From Symbiodinium natans (taxonomy: Eukaryota > Sar > Dinophyceae > Suessiales > Symbiodiniaceae), in the NCBI GenBank assembly GCA_905221605.1, contig CAJNDS010001624.1, positions 708,798-772,797 on the forward strand: a stretch of 64,000 nt of DNA, given 5' to 3'. This document shows positions 12,916 through 26,509 of this stretch, one piece after another. Under the pieces are notes generated by a model that did no database searches, was not told the DNA's origin, and worked only from the letters and a program-made list of their open reading frames with translations. Both the position numbers and the translations under genes were made by a program. The number at the start of each line of letters is the position of its first letter. Within the stretch, counting starts at the first letter, position 1.

Positions 12916-14599
12916 TCACATGAAATCATCATCACTGTCCGCTTCCGCCAGGTCAGGCTCCTCCAGCAAGTCAAACTCAAGCCTCAGAGCTGCATCAACA
13001 TGAGTCAACATGAGTCACGTGAGTCAACGCAAGTCAACATGGATGTCAACTCACGGATCAACTCAATGCAACTCAATGCTGGCCAGCCCTGGCTTGCAAC
13101 TTAGAGGCTGATATCTCATGAGCCCACCGATGCCTCCAAAGCCCTTGACGAACTGGTTGCCCTCCTGCGACCTATCTGAAATAAACTCCAGCTTGGTACC
13201 AAAGTTCTTGTAGTTCACCACTATCCAGTCCAAGAACGCCTCGTTCTCCGTGACGTTCAACTCTACGTTGGTTTCCTTGTCAACATAGAGTTTTGGATCC
13301 TTCTCCTGTTCCGGAGTCACGTACTTGACTTCCTCAGTGTCCGTATGTGGGTTCCGAATGACAAGGCGTTTGATATCCAGGTTTTCCCAGATGATCAAGA
13401 TCTCCACAGCACCGGCCTCCAGGCCCTGCATCGTATCCTTGATCCCGAAGCAGTATCGGCCAGAGTCTGTGGCAACTTCATCCAAGAATTTTGTCACAAG
13501 CTTCTTCTCCTGGACGAACTTTACGTTTCGGAGAGTCTCTGCCGACAGCTCAATCGCCTGGTTAAAACCGGCCTCACCCCCATAGCTGATGTCAAGGAGT
13601 GGCGGAATGACAATGGCTGCCAGTCTCTGATCAAAGAGGTCTGTGTTAGTCGTCAAGTCCTGCTTGAACTCTGCAGAACCTGCAACGATAAGCCCCTTGA
13701 TGTTGGGGGTCTCTCCATTTGGAATGAACATCTGCGTTGCCGTCTCTCCAACTTTTCTAACATAGTTGTGTCGCTTCTCCAGTCGGAGGCGCGCAAAACG
13801 CAAAGCAGACTGTCCTCCTCGGCCGTGCTTCTTTGGCAAGTCCACGGTGAATTTGTGCAAGATCTCGCGATGGTTTCCCTGCACAGTTCCAAATAGAGAG
13901 CCATTACCGTCCATGATCAGGAACCCAAACTTGTCATCATCCTCCATGAGCTCAGCAAGGGGTTCTGTATGAAACTTGCTGTCACAAAGATACATGGAAG
14001 TGTTGATCGGCTTGAAGGGCTCGAAGTCGATGGTCAGCTTCTTCTCCTTGTTGTCCTGAGCAGGGAAACAGAGGAACAGGGGAAGAAAAACAAACAGAAG
14101 AGCTTCCAAAAGAGCACGATTTCCCGGCAGAGCATGAACTCGAATGAGCTGGCCAGCACACCGAATCCAGTAAACACACACAATCCCCCAAGGTAAGGCT
14201 GCAAAGTGCCGCCGTCTTCACAGGCCCTAACTGGTCGGCTGGGATGGGGAGCTCAGAATGGATTTAACTGTCTTTCCTTCAGCAACACCGGGCCTCCGTC
14301 AGAACCTCACCACAGAAAATGATAAGGCCGTTTGGTGGAGTACGGTTGTACTTCTTCAACCGCTGCTGCGTTGATGTGATGGCGGACAACACCGACAAGC
14401 GGTTCACGCGCGATTTGATACACGACGCAGTGCCGTACTCCTCTGTCAACATTTTGTTGGTCAGGTTGATGTCCTGCTTAGAATTGAGAATCAATGTGAT
14501 GGCTGATGTGCCATTTCCGCGTGCGGCATCGAGCATCTTGACAAGGCGCTTCACCTTCCACTGCTCGATCTGCCGATCTTCTTCGGTCTGGGCCGACAT
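12916..14599 (-). CDS. eRF1: eukaryotic peptide chain release factor eRF1
   Basis: eRF1 recognises all three stop codons in the ribosomal A site and triggers peptide release. Three exons: 14599-14294 (102 codons from ATG), 14055-13109 and 12982-12916 (TGA stop). Together they give 439 residues, close to the 437 of human eRF1. Both introns are GC-AG with AG|G acceptors, and the joins restore [16 protein letters not shown] and MRYQ-LEFDLL. Visible motifs are GTS near residue 31, YLCDSKF, the catalytic GGQ in [20 protein letters not shown] near the C-terminus and the acidic tail [14 protein letters not shown], which in this family contacts eRF3. The stop-recognition motif normally NIKS reads CIKS (Cys60, codon TGT at 14422-14420). 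The gene sits inside the apparent EHD intron, on the same strand. Confidence 0.97.
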
Positions 14600-17500
14600 G
14601 ACGACAAAGGAGTCCAGTACGCCCAAGCTGCGCACTCTACTTCTGCCTTCTTGAGCCCGGGCAAGATGCAATGGCCTCCAAAGCAGATCAGTAGATTCAA
14701 CAAACAACTTAACGACTTAAAAAAGACAGCTGTCCAGCACTACACCATGGCAACCAGGCAGGAAGACTTGGGCATGCAGTTGTCCTCCAGCCAACGGCAG
14801 TACACCACTGAAGGCACCTAAAGGTCCACCAAAGCTGCATCATGCTGCAATGCAACACTAGCACCAAAAACTTGGGCCGAATATTTTTCTTGCAGGCCCG
14901 GTCTGATCGAACCGCCCCTGCTGCATGTGCTACATGCGGTCGAATGTAGTTGGCTTGTGCTGGCTTTGGATTGTCTCTTGGTTTCCGGCCCGCGTGGCAG
15001 GGGTGCCATAGGCGATGAGCCCGGCGCCGCCCCGGTCACACCAGTCCTGCGTGGACTTTTTTTGTGCAACGATTGCAGCATAGGCTCACCCGACGTTGAA
15101 AACTTGAATTACGCGAATTACTGTGCTGGGATTCTTGGAGACCTGGACTCTCACATGAGTTCGCCATCTCTGCCGACCGCCGCGGCAGCTCCGCTATGAA
15201 GGTGGGGGGGGGGAGTGTGAGCAACATGATGCGAAACATCCCTCGAGGAGACTCATCGGAAAGCAGGCCGGGGCCGCAGGAGGCCGATTGATGAAAGACC
15301 TCTTAAGATCCACTCCTCGATCCTCTTCGCCCATTCCTCTTGCGATGCACAATCAAAACCGTGGTCCTCGAAAGTGGAAGCTGCGGGAGACCTGCTGCAT
15401 GGCTGTTGACTTTTGTGACGATGTCAAAGGGACGGAGTTGACCCCAAACAGCGTAAGACCAGATCCTCCTAGAAAGGATGCACGAAGCGAAGCAGAGGAA
15501 GTAGGAAAGGCATGTTCATGCACTTTCTTGCGACCCAAGTGATTGAAGCGTGAAAAGTGCCTGAGGAAAAAACGAAAGCGTGGTTTCTTCAAGCATAGAA
15601 GGCGCACGGGATTTTAGACAACGCCCAACCCTTTAAACACGCGATCAACGAAATCCACTGCAACACCCACGCCTGGGCAAGCGCCCGATTCAAACCCAAA
15701 ACGAGCGCCGCGCATAAACGAGAGTAGCAAACGACCGCACGCGCCGCATGTGTACACCTCAGCCCCCTCCCTTTGTATACTCTGAACCCATTGGAACCCA
15801 AGCACTGTTACCGCACATTTGCTACATTTCCCGTCCGACCTCCGCCAAGTTGGCTGGGCCTGCCATGCTGCCTCGGCACCGGATTCAGCTGAAACTGTTC
15901 CGCACAGCAGGAAATCCGGGGAGATCCCGTTCCGAAAGCCTTTGCGAGTTAAGGCTACTAAGGCTACTGCCACATTTCGCCTGGCCCAAGTGTTGATCTG
16001 TGCTACCTCGGTTCTCACACTGCTCCTAGGTGGTTCTCACAAGGAGCTGCCTAACACGCGCTTCGCAAGTAACTGTGGAAGTGACTCTGGAAACTGGCTG
16101 CCAGGTGAGCCCAACACCCACTCCTTCAGGTCGGACACCCACTCGGAAGTGGCACCATCATCCGAGGGCCTGAAGTTCTCACTTCCCCGACGTCTCCCCG
16201 ACAACATGAATCTTGTGCTCAATGCTGCTCTTTGACGCAATAACCCCTCGCCTACAACTCCAAAAGATCCCAAAAGTGTGTCTTCTAAGACAATGCCAAT
16301 GACGGCCAAGACCTGGATGTGGGGCGAAGGAGCCCTGGGCTTCCCTCGGCAGCGTTGGCCGATCACTGGGTTCTCAATTGTCGCACAGTGTTTTGGCTGT
16401 GCCTCGCAATCGTGGTTAGCTCAATGACTCAATGAAGCAGTCCCGTTGCTGCGATCTGTCCCCGAATGTTTCTCAGAAGGTGGCCGACTTGTGGTCGCTG
16501 ATGCAAAGTCTTGTATACGCACAGTGACTACCGGGAGGAAAGATCACGAAAACGTGGCACTGCGCTGCCATCATTTTCGCATCTCACGTGCGTCGTTACT
16601 TGCAACTGTAAAGATTAACGCTTGACTTGTGGTGTGCCGTAGAAGGCCAATGAGAGAGAGAGAGAGAAGTCCGTCTTTGTACTCTCCCAACGATATGGTG
16701 TAACTTTGGGCATGGGGCATAGGAGCACTCCGCGCATCTCTTCGCATATGATCACGATGAGAACTGATTTGACTATAACGCTAGTGGTGCCAGGATTGGA
16801 CCAACCAGGCAAGTGCGACCAACTTATTTATTGAGGCGCTTGGCGGCATCAAGGTCGACGGGCAATCGCCCTCGCAGTACAGCATTCACGATGCAGACTT
16901 CTGTAGGTTTGAGGTGGCAATTTCGTCCCATTTTGCCTCCACCAAGTGGGGCAAAAGCACTATCTGTTTCCTGGCACTTGCCAATCTTACCTCGCCTGCC
17001 CCACCGCTTGCCTCTCTCGAATCATCTCCCTCGCTCCTTATATCCTGGAGTACCGATCCAGTCTTCTGAGTCTGAGTTCGGCAAGCAACTAAGTTGTGTG
17101 GAGGCTGGGCAAGCGGCGCAAAATGAAACTCCGCCGAACGAACACAAGTAGGGCAACTGGTAAATTTCAACTAGTGGTTCCTAACCAAACCTACGCTGCA
17201 ACAAGCCAAGCCCCAAACCACTATTCCGGTGGCCAAAAGAAGGGCCAAAGTGGCATTCGATTTGGAAACTGGGATTTGGGTTGAGTTGGGATCTGAAAGC
17301 AAGACGCTAACAGAAACTCGAAAATGCAGGGTGGGAACTGGGAAATACAGCTTTCAAAGAAGAAGAGCGCACGTGGGCAGACGAGGATTCTGAAGCTGAG
17401 CAGATTCCGCAGCTAGAACAGTGCGGACTGGAAGACTGGAAACGGCGCACTGAGGCTGCGGCACGCAGCCCACCTTGACAGCTCCAAAGCGTCGGCAAAG

Positions 17501-17690
17501 TGGCAATAACAGGTTGCAGTCAAAGCTTTGCCACTTCGTTGGCAGAACAAACACTCGGTTTCCAACAGCCCATGCGACGCCGTCACGTCCACAATCAGAG
17601 AACTGATTACCGATGATCTGGCCTGGCAGACGGTTCTCTCGTTGCTTGACTCTGGCCTAGACTGCCAAGAAACCAAGGATAGTCAAGGAC
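14600..17690. other. no recognised gene between phosphoesterase and eRF1
   Basis: The last exons of the phosphoesterase and any eRF1 5' leader probably fall here but I could not pin them down. Open frames at 15.6-16.4 kb on the minus strand (up to about 134 codons) have no recognisable domain. A poly-G run lies near 15.2 kb and a short AG repeat near 16.65 kb. Confidence 0.35.
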
Positions 17691-19419
17691 AGCACCGTGC
17701 ACGAAGAGGGTCGAGCCAAGGATACAGGCAACCTCCGATAGTCGGAGGTATTCACCTCTGCTGCAGCGCACAAGCCGACCAAACCTTTGCAGCAACGAAA
17801 CGAGCGCCCATGACATGACGATGCTGGGTGCCACACGCATGACTCCGCCTTCAGCAACACTAGCCTGCAGCAAAAGTGCGAAGAACTGGAAACACATCAT
17901 CACCTTGCTCACTGGCCTCGTAACTGTTCACAACTTCTTCATCAGACACCTCTGCGACATTCCTGGTTGACATATGCGCGAGCTCCTGCAAAGAATCGTC
18001 TGCTACGAATGCCCACGATCGCAAGCACTACAGTCAATGCAGTTCCTGACGACGAAATTCAAACTCGCCGTCAGAGCCCATGTCATACTTCAGATGGTAC
18101 CTGCAAGTGCAAAAGGGAAGCGGGTCCAGAGTCACCTCTACGTGATTGAAGCAAAGGGCCTCATGAGGTTGGGCTTTGTGCAGTAGCGCTGGACCTCCTC
18201 ATGTGTCAAGAGCTCCACGTCCTTGCCTCAAGACAGGTTGTTCGGTTATGCAAGTACCAGACAGCAACTGCGCTGAATGACAAAGCTGAGTTGACAGCCC
18301 TCCGCTTGCGCAGCAAGGCTAGCGAAGTAACTCCATGGACTGTCCACAATGCGTAGATGCACGTAGATGCCCCGAAACATCTGCCCAGGCTACAAGCAAG
18401 AGCCAGATATGCCTCACCCGCTTGTCCTCGGGGACCCAGTACGCACCAGGAGTCTCAGGTGAGACTTGTCGAACCTGCGTAAAGCATCGTAAAGCTGACC
18501 AACATCGATCATCACGGTATCAATGAAACTACTGTAAAGAACCGATGGCCTCTTCATCCGTAAATTCGGAGGTGTAACCTTGCCATTGCATCCAACATCA
18601 ACAAAACACATCAGACGACTTTTCGCACAACGGTCGAGAAGATGGGGCCCTGTCGCATCTTGTTGATGTCTCGATTCCCGAGAAGCAGATGAACTCTGTC
18701 AGGATGCCGCCTTATCGAAACGAGCCAGACAGTGCAGAATCTGCTGTAGACGTGCACACCAAAAATACATGAAGACCATTCGCTTTCATGGCCATTCCCG
18801 TGATGAGTGAATGTAAGAACCAGTGATTGTACACAATGAATGTACAGCTGTACAGTGCTGTCACCAGGCCAGGTGACTTCTTGGCCGAAACCAGCGTCTC
18901 CAAGCACCTCAACGAACCCGGGCCTCGCAGCGATTCAAACTGATTCAAACTGCGGAACATGAAGATCGAACTTGATCGAGCCGATCGAAGTCTGAATGGC
19001 CTTTGTCACAGGTGTCGCCACCAAATACAAAGTGCCAATCGTCCTGGCTCGAGGAAAATGCAGGTTTGGACTCTGATAGATTAAATCATGGGTCACTGCA
19101 GTCGCAAGCGCTGTCGCAAGCAAGAACCTGAGAAAGGCCTTGACAATCAGCTCTGGAGAACATCGAGCTTCGCGCTGATCCTGATGCAACGCAACCCTCT
19201 TGACACCGTTTGTCCGCATTTCCGCAAGCACGCTGCATCCATGGAGACTCAGACTTCTGCACCGTCTTCAGCAAATGTGAGACCCTCTGACAGTTCCACC
19301 TGCTATGAGGCCACACGCATGCTGCACACAACAGACAACCATCAAGGTGCCAAACATGCCAGCACAGCAAAGTTGCAGAAGTATGCCCAATGCCCCTCCA
19401 CATCAGTCATGTAGGTGAT
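17691..19419 (-). CDS. calcineurin-like metallophosphoesterase (partial exon set)
   Basis: Nine exons read downward: 19419-19369 (MTDVEGHWAYFCNF, first metal-ligand block), 19299-19255, 19043-19001 (FVFGGDTCDKG, second block), 18923-18878 (GPGSLRCLETLVSAKK), 18711 to about 18654 (RHPDRVHLLLGNRDINKMR, GNRD block), 18474-18418 (PETPGAYWVPEDKR), 18100-18041 (YDMGSDGEFEFRRQEL), 17949-17917 (VSDEEVVNSYE), and about 17757-17691 (LRLSEVACILGSTLFVHGA, late histidine). Order and spacing match a metallophosphoesterase family common in dinoflagellates and other protists. Phases agree where checked (51, 45, and 43+46 continuing into the next exon). Donors are GC or GT. The start codon and C-terminus were not located. 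The substrate is unknown. It lies inside the apparent EHD intron. Confidence 0.85.
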
Positions 19420-20360
19420 CTGCAAGCAGGTCTTGCATCTTGCAAACGGGAGCAGAACGTGCTGCAAAACATGCAAGAATGCATGGGACACATTCCTTCA
19501 AAGGTGCCTTGCAAGCTTCTGGAACAACCCAGCAGCAACTGCTGTAGGGGTCTTCAGAGGTGCCAGCCTGGCATCGTCACGAATCGCTGCAGCTGATGCT
19601 CAAAAGAGCTCTTGGAAGCTATAAGGCGCCCTAAGCTACCCCCCTAGACATCCCTAGACTCAGGCATGGTGAGAGACTCGGAGTTTCAACGTTCTCTCAC
19701 GGCATGATCCAGCCGAGAAGCAAGGGCAACAGAAGCCATCGCCTCAGCGACAGCAAAAACCAATCTACGGTCAGCCAAGCAATCAGGTCATTCACGTTCT
19801 CATCCTTCGTAGCTTCTTCCGGGCAAGCTTCGTTTGCCGCACTCAGCGAGGAACAGCGAATGGGACAAACCAGACGACCTAAGGGAACCTAGTACTGACC
19901 CTAAGGCCTAGATTTGCTAATTTGGATGGGCTTTGAGGCTATGATGGGTTGGTGCGGGTGTTGCTGCAACTTGGCGCGCAAAGGCGGCACCGCACTTGCA
20001 GAAATAATTGTTGGTTGCTTAATCATGGACTCTGGTCTGCTCAGGGTCCCGGAAGGAGAAAGATGAATCTGAAGATGGCTGAAAAGAACTAAAGAGGCTT
20101 CTGAAGTTCTCCAATGTGCAGTCTATGGTCGTCCTCAAGTCTACAGGTGTCTAGCGCCTTTACATGTTTGAGGGATCTTGAAGGCTTGGGCTTGGTTGCC
20201 TGCTTTGCTTGTTGAAACGTCTGCACTGTGTGCTCTGTGTACCACTAAATGACTCATGCTGCCATATGCTTCCTGTAAGCAAAATGCTTGGGAGCACAAC
20301 GCGCACAAAATCACACAAACATGTAAGCACGTGCTCCGCCGTGTCGTTGCAGCTGCCTGC

Positions 20361-23214
<2,854 letters not shown>

Positions 23215-25138
23215 CTGATCCAGACAGCGGGAGGCCGCCCAACACGAGCCACACAAAGTCACTTGAAAATCCGATCCTGCGCTCCAAGATCCCGGCACGA
23301 TTGCCCTTGTCTCGGTCTCCAGTCAGCCACTTGCTTAGATCACAATGGCAGGCAGAAAACTTCCCTCCAATTCACCACTCAAGCCGGCAGCATGCTACCT
23401 GCATCTGCCTGCTGCCATGTTGGAAAGTCTTCTCAGTGCCCGGCAACATTTGTAAGCCCTCTGCACGCCCGAAGGCGCAGAGAGGGAAGAAGCAATGAGG
23501 CGCTGACAAGTATCTAAGTTTATCTAAGTATGCACTCTGAGATCTGTGACCGACTCTGAATCCAACGAAGCCTCAGCTTCGTGCTACTGAAAACAAATCT
23601 TGATGACTGGTACATTTCCAGTCCGTTCGCACCTAGCACTGCTAGCACGCCTTTCCAACAATGAGCAGCTACTCAGTACTGAGCAGTGCATGCGTGTGAT
23701 GCTTACGCCAGCTTGAGGATGGGAGCCCAATCAGCTCTCGAAGAACAAGCCTTTTGCAAGAAACAAACTTCGCCTGCTGAGCCATGCGACTCCAACTGTG
23801 ACTAGCATCGCCTCAGCAAGTGGCAGGGCGAGCCTAAAATAGCGTCTACGACGAATCTACGATTGACAATCACCTCAACAAAAAAGGCCTGCCAAAGATA
23901 GGCCTAAGGAATACCATGACTGCTGTAAAAGACTGCATGTTGACATCAACATGCTCGGCAGCAAATAATCTCAACCCCTGGCAAAATGTTGGTTGTGATT
24001 CTTAACTCTTCATGTCAACACCTCACTCATTTCTGAAAGCAAAGACAAGGCTCAAACTTTGAAGCATACCAGTATATACAAGTCTTTTTGTGTGACTTCG
24101 CCTGGGCGACGGTCGGCACGGGCTGCAACACAACTTGCCGAGCGTTTGCCTAGATTGGCCAGCAAGTAAATGGTCAAGTGCCTGGTGATGAATTTCAATG
24201 CATATATTTCTTCTGCTACAAAGCGCAAGCTGCAGTGATCCAAGCAGGGATGACATAGGGCAGGCATGCAAAACGAACTGGTCGAGTTCGCAATGTAAGA
24301 AGATCGTAGGTCCTAGTAGGGTTGAGATCAAAAACTCACAGCGTGGCACAAGCAAGTTGCGCAAGCCCCTTCGAATTAGAGCTCTGTCAGGAGTGACAGG
24401 AGCTAATTTGCCCGAGCGACATGCGTTGTTTCGGCATACAGGCATATCTCTTTATCTCCTAAGGGCGCAATGCAAAGTGAAACTCGTCGGCCTGCTTGAG
24501 CTGATTCACTGGCAAGCATAGCAGCTTGATTACCCTCGCAGGAAGGAAGCAGCCTCAAGCACGGCCATTGCAGACATGGGTGTGCTGAGGAAAGACACTG
24601 GAAAGTTCTGAAGAGATGAGCACTGGACTTGTGGTCCTGAAGCAGGAACACAAGGCTCCGGAGGTGCCTGGAACTTGTGGGAGCCAGGGCATCTCGACAC
24701 TCTCCCACATTGTCACAGCATGCTCTCATGCTCCATAGACAAAGAAGGCACGAAATGTGCAGCCAATACTTGAGAGACACTAGTTCAAACTACAAGTTGC
24801 AACTAGACACTTACAGGATCTTACAGGCTGTTGGCAGAAAACATCCGACAGATATTGCACCTCGAAAGCTGCTGATGGAGCTCGCCAGGGCGAGTGCACC
24901 TCACGATGAGGCACATTTCTGCCTTGAAATGAAGTTCGTCGGTACATTCGGTACAGTACGGCAGGGCTCCACTTTGAGCTCGGCACCACTCCATGGCGTG
25001 GCAGGCCTCCTGGCACGGAACCTGAAAAGACCAAACAAGTAGTTGTTTCGCGTTCGTTTCGCCATTTTTGCCTTAGCAACATCCCCAATTCTAGGGCACA
25101 ACAGCAAGGCCTTACCTTTCCACCCCCAGGGTTGAGGG

Positions 25139-25225
25139 TCTAGAGATTTGGTGCTGGCGCTTAGGGTAAGGGTCTAAGATTCAGGGTTTAGGGTTTAGAG
25201 TTTGGGTGGTCTTCGGGTTAGGGTC
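25139..25225 (+). repeat. degenerate interstitial telomere-like tract (TTTAGGG type)
   Basis: Contains GGGTTTAGGGTTTAGAG plus nearby GGGTTAGGGTC and CTTAGGGTAAGGGTC variants. TTTAGGG is the plant-type telomere repeat also reported in dinoflagellates. The tract is short and decayed, so it marks an old insertion or break repair, not a chromosome end. Confidence 0.6.
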
Positions 25226-25417
25226 TCCGGTGCAGAAAGACTTGAAGGAGGGGTACAGTGTGCTTTTGCTAGATTCAGGAAGGCTTGCGTCTTCCACTAT
25301 TGTCCAGCTTAAAGTAGCAGACATTAGTTGTAAATTTGGGAATTTTTCAAGACAAAGGGATAGATGATTGCACAAGGTTTTGGGCTCTCGGCGGCAGTTG
25401 TCGGGCCTTCAAGTAAA

Positions 25418-25514
25418 CCCAAAAAGTTGGAACATCGGGATCCCCATCCCCAAAAGGTAGACTAAAGGGAATCCCAGCTCTCATCATCCTCAAACCATGT
25501 TCCAACTTTCTGGC
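25418..25514 (-). mobile_element. miniature inverted-repeat element, about 97 bp
   Basis: Both ends carry the same inverted sequence: CCAAAAAGTTGGAACATCGG at the left and its near-complement CCATGTTCCAACTTTCTGG at the right, with only a few mismatches. A diverged relative lies at 544-634. This is the structure of a MITE. No protein is encoded. Target-site duplication is not obvious. Confidence 0.6.
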
Positions 25515-26509
25515 GGTTACTGTAGGGTGTTGGGGATTTGGGCGGCCCCCGAAAGTAATCCCCCCCCCACCCCCACCGCCATGAAAAACGTGTTGTCGCT
25601 GGACGGACACGGGCAGCAAAAACTTGTCCTTTCATCAACTGACCCCTGTGTCCACAGATTAAGGTGCCGACCCCACGGGCTCGGTGCCACAGAGGTCTTC
25701 ATCCCCGGCGTGCCGGAGCACGGCTCCCCGTTGAGCACAGGGGAAGCCAGATCAGAGGATGCTTCGCTGAGCAACTTGTTCAGCCTCAGCTTCAAACATT
25801 TCGACTTTTTCGAAAGGGCTGTGACAGCTACGTCGAAGCAGCTTAGCTGACAACGCTGGGCTAGACAGTAATGCCTCCGGCACACATCACTGCCCTTTGA
25901 AACTGGCCATTCTCGGCTATCCACACTCCAGCCTTTGGATCAGATACACCCAGGCGACCTCAACACGAAGCTAGCGAAGTTGCAAATCATTGCACATCCC
26001 TCTCAGAAACTGCACCTAGGAGCCCAACTAAGCAGCATCTGAGGGGTAAGGCCTTGGAGCTTCTCCTCGCAACAAGATGCCCACACTATATAGAAGCACA
26101 AGCATGCTTCTTCTCACGTTGTCCTTGAAATGTTTAAGCACATCCAACAGGAGCTGCGTCCTCCAAGCGAGTAGGTGCCGAGATGAACAGGCAAGTTGCT
26201 AAGAGCCAAGCTCTCCTTTGCTGTTCATGCTCCAAGAGTGAAGCCACCCTCATGCGCTCAGCTCTTTCCTGTGCACATCAACAAGGCAAGGCCCTGCTAA
26301 GCTTTCCCGCAGATTTCGGGCCTTCTCAAGCGTTTCTCGCAGCTGTGCGAGCATGCGGTGGGATTCCTGATTGATGCAAACTTTACACACAAACGCCTAC
26401 AACATATGCCATATGCTGAAGTGGAGCCACCACACTTCTTAGACATGGCGTGATGGGGATTAGGTGGAGGGAGGGAAAAGCTTGTTGCTGTTGCCGGAGC
26501 CCATTGCCG

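Larger units (their letters stand above)
5048..20360 (-). other. apparent 15.3-kb intron of EHD containing other genes
   Basis: The upstream exon ends ..TTCGAG at 20361 with a GC donor. The next missing residues of the protein resume at 5047 after an AG acceptor (GGGAG|GAAGTT). The join is in phase and gives GYEFE-EVIKWF, as expected for the family. No EHD exon is duplicated or skipped, and no EHD-like sequence was found inside. Other measurable EHD introns are mostly tens to a few hundred bases, with one of about 1.7 kb. The interval carries minus-strand metallophosphoesterase and eRF1 genes and unidentified exons. It could be a true long intron with same-strand nested genes, an insertion into the gene, or an assembly join. 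Confidence 0.6.
23215..26500. other. upstream of EHD; candidate coding pieces but no named gene
   Basis: No recognised gene. A minus-strand stretch at about 24.07-24.26 kb reads like protein (SLRFVAEEIYALKFITRHL) but I cannot assign it. A telomere-like tract (25.14-25.23 kb) and a miniature inverted-repeat element (25.42-25.51 kb) are listed separately. The EHD start exon should lie near the left edge. Confidence 0.35.

Noticed and set aside
14640-14670. GGCTCAAG upstream of the eRF1 start, resembling the end of the dinoflagellate spliced leader
   Set aside because: Only the last eight bases match. The same octamer also occurs near 58 bp and 54261 bp, about as expected by chance, and eRF1 keeps introns, so it is not a recent retrocopy.
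18611-18907. Frame reading VLGDAGFGQEVTWPGD upstream of the GNRD block
   Set aside because: It looked like a phosphoesterase motif, but the correct frame is CLETLVSAKK, which joins in phase to the exons on both sides.
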